A stretch of 64,000 nucleotides of DNA from Tautonia marina. Its GTDB lineage: Bacteria > Planctomycetota > Planctomycetia > Isosphaerales > Isosphaeraceae. This document shows positions 62,718 through 64,000 of the stretch, piece by piece. The first letter of the stretch is position 1, and each line of letters starts with the position of its first letter. Location of the stretch: positions 62,001 through 126,000 of the forward strand of contig NZ_WEZF01000010.1 of assembly GCF_009177065.1 (NCBI RefSeq), written 5' to 3'. The notes under the pieces are model-generated. The model did no database searches. It saw only the letters and a list, made by a program, of their open reading frames with translations, and was not told the origin of the DNA. A program made the position numbers and the translations under genes.

Positions 62718-64000
62718 TCAGACCGACGGCTCATTGTGGCCGGTGGCCGGTCGTCCTGTGTCTGGTCGAGCCTCGTACAGTCGAGCGTGAGCCAACGCGT
62801 TCAGGATCGCCGGTGCCTCGTCCAGAGGTCGCCTCCGATCTTCACCATCAATTCTCCGACCGGAATATCGAATCGCATCACACGCCTCGACCATCTCTCC
62901 GACCCGATCGGCAAGCGAGAGGTTTCTCGTGAGGGTCTCAATCGCCTCGCGAGCCTCGGGAGGCGTCAACGCCCCTTCCGGCCGGCCCATCGCCAGGTGA
63001 AGAAACCCGACCACCGCGCCGACCGCAAGATCGGCGCGTGTCACACCTTCGAGCGAGTGAATCCTTCGCGCGGCCCGAACGGCCAGACGATGCGGTGATC
63101 GGTTCCATCGTCGAACCGTTCGCCCAGTGATCACCGTCAGGAACAGACCGACTCCCACCATCCCGATCCCTGTGATCCATCGACTCCAGTCGTTTCGGAT
63201 CGCCCGGGGTTCCTCCTCCTCCAACGTCGCGACTTCGATCATGGCAGGGTCGAACCGAGGAGGATCCTCCACGCGAATGGAAACACTCGTGCTACTGACC
63301 GTTTGATAGCGTCGTGTTTCGGGATCGAACCAGGCAACCAGGACCGGGGCCAGCCGCAGGGTTCCGGCCTCAGTGGGGCGGACGCGATCGGTCACCGTTC
63401 GAGCGGGAGCAGCGACATCGAGGAGGGAGGTTTCCGGCTCAATCTCTGCGGGAAGCGTTCCGCCGTCCGGTCCTCGGAGCGTCGGCCGAACCGTTGAGCC
63501 GAACGCACCTTGTCCCTTGATCCGAACCGAAACGAGGGAGGATTCCCCAAGTCGGATTGCCTCAGGCTGCGCGATCAGCTCAAGCTCCAGCGGCCCGACT
63601 CCGCCAAGAAACCACGGGGGCCTTCCGTAAGCCGGAGGAACGATGGCATTGAGGCGAATGGGCCTGCTTGCTCCCTGGCGATCACCGACCCTTGCCCGAA
63701 TCGCCGGCACCAGCACGTTGCCGCTCGCTCGGGGAACCAGCAGGAGGTCAAAACGATACAGGTTCGTCTCGTGAACCATCGTCCCAATCGCTCCCGCGGT
63801 GATCGGCCGCACATCGCTCCCGACCAGAATCAGATCCACCTGGTCGACCTCGGGAAGGTCGATCACCGGGAGTTCCTCTGCCGCCGTCACGAGAAGCCGA
63901 ACCGGGATCGCCTGGCCGAGGTAATGCGGTCCCTCTGGAACCTGCTCGAATCGAACGGGCAACCGCCCCTCCTGACTGGCGAAGGCTCCCGAACCGAGCA
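62718..64000 (-). CDS. BatD-like membrane protein (5' partial)
   Basis: The coding sequence runs off the window; the last in-window codons before it read LGSGAFASQEGRLPVRFEQV, the end of a signal peptide and the mature start. The visible ~425 residues have BatD-type beta domains (YLGQAIPVRLLVTAAEELPV; GGVGPLELELIAQPEAIRLG; LLDVAAPARTVTDRVRPTEA) and one transmembrane helix near residue 280 (WITGIGMVGVGLFLTVITGR) followed by a helical cytoplasmic part. BatD works with BatA/BatB-type VWA proteins and MoxR ATPases in envelope stress. The other bat genes would lie outside the window. Confidence 0.8.
   Translation of the reverse strand, partial: LGSGAFASQEGRLPVRFEQVPEGPHYLGQAIPVRLLVTAAEELPVIDLPEVDQVDLILVGSDVRPITAGAIGTMVHETNLYRFDLLLVPRASGNVLVPAIRARVGDRQGASRPIRLNAIVPPAYGRPPWFLGGVGPLELELIAQPEAIRLGESSLVSVRIKGQGAFGSTVRPTLRGPDGGTLPAEIEPETSLLDVAAPARTVTDRVRPTEAGTLRLAPVLVAWFDPETRRYQTVSSTSVSIRVEDPPRFDPAMIEVATLEEEEPRAIRNDWSRWITGIGMVGVGLFLTVITGRTVRRWNRSPHRLAVRAARRIHSLEGVTRADLAVGAVVGFLHLAMGRPEGALTPPEAREAIETLTRNLSLADRVGEMVEACDAIRYSGRRIDGEDRRRPLDEAPAILNALAHARLYEARPDTGRPATGHNEPSV

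Overview
This window is high-GC bacterial DNA that looks like a planctomycete of the Isosphaeraceae type. The clues are a large secreted FG-GAP protein with a planctomycete-style N-terminal tag (LEQLEERTLL), a long PurL with PurS-like sequence at its N-terminus, a nusA-infB-rbfA operon with a very long Pro/Ala-rich IF-2, a BatD-like protein and several small proteins of planctomycete flavour. The taxonomic call is inference from protein character, not from a marker gene.

Region 1 (1-6031) is the right part of a phage or phage-derived late region on the + strand: a tail-tip/fibronectin protein cut by the window edge, a tail-fibre-like protein, a metallophosphoesterase, and a lysis cassette (GH24 lysozyme with a C-terminal membrane anchor, then nested i-spanin and o-spanin genes). 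Many tiny overlapping genes follow, one being a stand-alone ClpX-type zinc finger. Region 2 (6064-18295) carries a 2034-codon DarB-like DNA methyltransferase-SNF2 helicase whose Walker A motif is split by a class 3 intein, a DinB polymerase, four tRNA genes (Met, Tyr, Trp, Phe), an SMR-type transporter, an amphi-Trp protein, a two-gene HEPN module with a palindromic operator, and a secreted SNase.

Region 3 (18399-29020) is a defence-island-like block, all on the minus strand. It contains a membrane-associated unknown, a HEAD/DUF3883 nuclease-like protein, a sulfur-binding-domain HNH endonuclease, and then five tightly coupled genes: SIS-HAD fusion, phosphoribosyltransferase-like protein, AAA/ORC-like ATPase, a Rossmann-like unknown, and a PfkB kinase. 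Four of these junctions are ATGA overlaps or 14-nt gaps. This five-gene operon is the best candidate for a poorly described system; it reads like synthesis or removal of a ribosyl/sugar-phosphate nucleotide, coupled to an ATPase.

Region 4 (about 29475-29910) holds a tmRNA-like 3' end, its terminator, and a decayed tyrosine-recombinase gene running into it. This is the expected look of an attachment-site boundary. Region 5 (29994-42558) is a metal (probably copper/silver) efflux island: CusA-type RND pump, CusB-type adaptor with extra metal-binding domains, two secreted Cys-rich proteins and a TolC-type outer-membrane channel. The TolC part is flanked by inverted copies of an IS3-family fragment.

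Region 6 (42681-64000) is ordinary chromosome: purL - NYN nuclease - purQ, a fasciclin protein, nusA-infB-rbfA followed by an endonuclease III-like protein, the FG-GAP protein, a Fur-family regulator next to TatD, small unknowns, a DEAD-box RNA helicase, and a BatD-like protein cut by the window end.
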